In this document: piece by piece, positions 62,038 through 64,000 of the stretch
Numbering within the stretch: the first letter of the stretch is position 1
How the letters are laid out: the number at the start of each line of letters is the position of its first letter
Assembly (NCBI GenBank): GCA_905250115.1
Contig: CAJNOI010000104.1
Span: forward strand, 85,790-149,789
DNA length: 64,000 bases
Source of the DNA: Adineta steineri
Taxonomy: Eukaryota; Rotifera; Eurotatoria; Adinetida; Adinetidae
Reading direction: 5' to 3'
The notes under the pieces: model-generated
Told to the model about the DNA's origin: nothing
The model's database searches: none
The model's input: the letters and a program-made list of their open reading frames with translations, nothing else
Made by a program: the position numbers and the translations under genes

Positions 62038-64000
62038 AGAAGAAAAGAAAGAAAGAAATCAAATTCAAGTCAATATTTGTTTTTTATTTTCGATAAAAAA
62101 TCAGTTGCTAACGAGTTTTTTTTTAAAAGTGTATTTTGAATTTGTTTTTCTTATACAAATTGTTTCATAAAAGATAGATCACCAGATATATATTGATTGA
62201 AAATTTTCAAATGTATTCTTCAATAATTTCATAATAGATAATATAAAATCAAGTGTAACTATTACGGTAGTATAACAGATGAAACAAAATCTTATATAAT
62301 ACAACTGATTTGAAATTTCATCGAATATATGCTAAACATATTTATGCAAGTAAAACTAGATCGAAGAGATCATTTCTATGCTCAAATATATTTTAAGAGG
62401 AAAGACATACTCATCGCTGTTAATTATAGTAGTCCATGGTAGATTTTCGTATGATCAATTATACAATAATGTATAGATAAGTTTAGAAATTTAAATAGAT
62501 TTGAACAAATCATGCTTATAGTGAAACCATAGTTATGTATACAACATGCTGAGGGGAAAAGAAAATAGACGAAAGGTAAATGTGAAGAATAAATACTTAA
62601 CAGAAATCAATACAATGATAGTTATAGAGAACAAGATGTATGGCTAATCATGTCTATTTTATGGAACATTTCACCAATGTATTACAAGAACTTTGTTATT
62701 GACATGGAGTTTATAAGATCATATCATAAGAGAGAAATACAACTTGTATACCTTTATTATTGTAACATTCAAAGCTTGAAAGCTTTTGTGTAAATCTACT
62801 TTGAACAAAAAAATCTAAGATTACTTATTCACTTATACAAAAGTGTTTTGCTCATGTAACTAATCTTTTATATCAATATACCTTTTTCGAAAGGTCATTA
62901 CTCTTGTATTACAATACATTATCGTATTAACATAGTAACTGTATTTATGAATGTGTGAATTTTAGTTGTATCATAAATGAATTGATGAAAATACCAAAGA
63001 TGATTATGACTTGAATTCAAATATATTTCTTTCTACTTGACATAAGCATAGGAAAGTATGAAAAATGAGTAAATTTATGACTATTCAGTGTTCAATATCG
63101 ATCTGAATTACATACATCGTGGAATTATAAATATAATCTACCATAAATGGTTTTTTTTTAATATTCGGGATCGACAAAAGAAAACAAAGACATTGAGAGC
63201 AATATTTGAAAAGTAAAAGTATAGCGATCACGATCATGACTACAAGAGTTTGAACCTATGCATGTCTAGTCATAACTACATATATACATCTATTCTTATT
63301 CTTATTCTGACTTTTTCATGAGATGCTGCTCATAAATAATGCGACCATTCTTTTGATCAATGAACAGGCACCCCTCATACTTTCAGTCAAATGTCATACT
63401 ACTGGAATTCTCGAACATGTTTAATTTTGTTTCACATGAACTAGATTTTGCTATAATCATTTTTCAATTCATTTTAAAAATCAAATGCTCGACAACTAAG
63501 GATCAATCTATAACAAAAGGCAGAGTAATGATCGGTTAATTGCAGACATCCACATTATTCTCCAGATTTTTGTATTAGTGCAAGTATGAAAAGAAAACAA
63601 ATCCTAAAATATATTCCAGAGCAACAAAGATAAGAAATCTGTGTCTTCGTTTTTAATACTATTCTGATTCATATATTCTTTTCAATGAACACCCATACAT
63701 AACCAGTTTTGATATTATAAAAAATTGGAAGTCTTGGAAAAAGCTCAGAATAATATTATTACAACCATCAAACAGAAGCTACCATAAACGGTACTGGTAA
63801 ATCAGTGATAGGAATTTGGTGAGCCCCGCCAGAAAATTTCCGGAGGTATCAGTATTATTTCAGTTTTGAGAATACCAACGCATGCCACATCAGATTTTAT
63901 CAAGAGGTTTCAAAATTCATAAAAAAATATCTCTTCGTTCGCAAACTATGGCATTGCGAATCATTGTACAAATTATTAGCACTGTCATTAATCCTTCGAT
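62038..64000. other. Terminal gene-free stretch
   Basis: 1.96 kb of AT-rich DNA after the cadherin gene, including its 3' untranslated region. I see no gene, RNA or clear mobile element to the end of the window. A short GC-richer patch (GTGAGCCCCGCCAG, near 63820) is unexplained. Confidence 0.45.

Overview
This is an AT-rich animal genomic window. Genes are split by many short introns (mostly about 45-80 bp, GT-AG), lie on both strands, and are often only 70-400 bp apart. Recognisable products are animal or general eukaryotic: CTR9, DMAP1, eIF2-alpha, COQ6, calponin/transgelin-type muscle proteins, T-box factors, CEP135, cathepsin D, ribosomal protein eL39, BBLN and a cadherin. The compactness, AT-rich codon choice (CAA, CGT, GAA), frequent splice-acceptor-like sequences just before start codons and at least one bacterial-type gene (a class-M-like sirtuin) would fit a bdelloid rotifer. 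This is inference; no species marker was found.

Layout. 1-3.7 kb: an unnamed single-pass membrane protein and a hAT-type MITE. 3.7-11.9 kb (+): CTR9, DMAP1 and a secreted cystatin-like protein with an acidic tail, closely stacked head to tail. 12.7-18.3 kb: an unnamed helical protein (+), eIF2-alpha (-), COQ6 (+) sharing a short divergent promoter region with eIF2-alpha, then the sirtuin (+). 19-24 kb (+): two tandem calponin/transgelin paralogues, the first with two alternative first exons, and an unnamed Ser-rich protein between them. 24.7-28.4 kb (-): two tandem T-box genes. 31.6-34.5 kb (-): a multipass membrane protein resembling Tincar. 35.7 kb (+): a small secreted peptide precursor. 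36.5-45.4 kb (-): a 25-exon CEP135 gene with an internal start exon that would give a TSGA10-like short form. 46.8-48.7 kb (-): cathepsin D-like protease. 49-50.5 kb (-): a broken ankyrin/SOCS-box-like gene. 51.3-52.2 kb (-): eL39 and a potato-inhibitor-I-type protease inhibitor. 52.6-53.5 kb (+): BBLN and a predicted mitochondrial protein. 58.4-62 kb (+): a cadherin-like receptor with two possible cytoplasmic tails. The stretches 28.4-31.6, 53.5-58.4 and 62-64 kb hold no gene I can support.

Mobile DNA consists of very short non-autonomous DNA transposons. Four are hAT-like with 8-bp target duplications (221, 153, 105 and 58 bp), one is piggyBac-like with TTAA-type flanks (252 bp), one is an unclassified 215-bp inverted-repeat element, and one is a tRNA-derived SINE-like sequence. 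I saw no retrovirus-like or other capsid- or envelope-bearing element.

The most notable points are the sirtuin in an animal context, the alternative first exons in the calponin and CEP135 genes, a GT-TG intron in COQ6, and the series of miniature hAT elements with well preserved target duplications. Exon coordinates were read by eye and may be off by a base in places.
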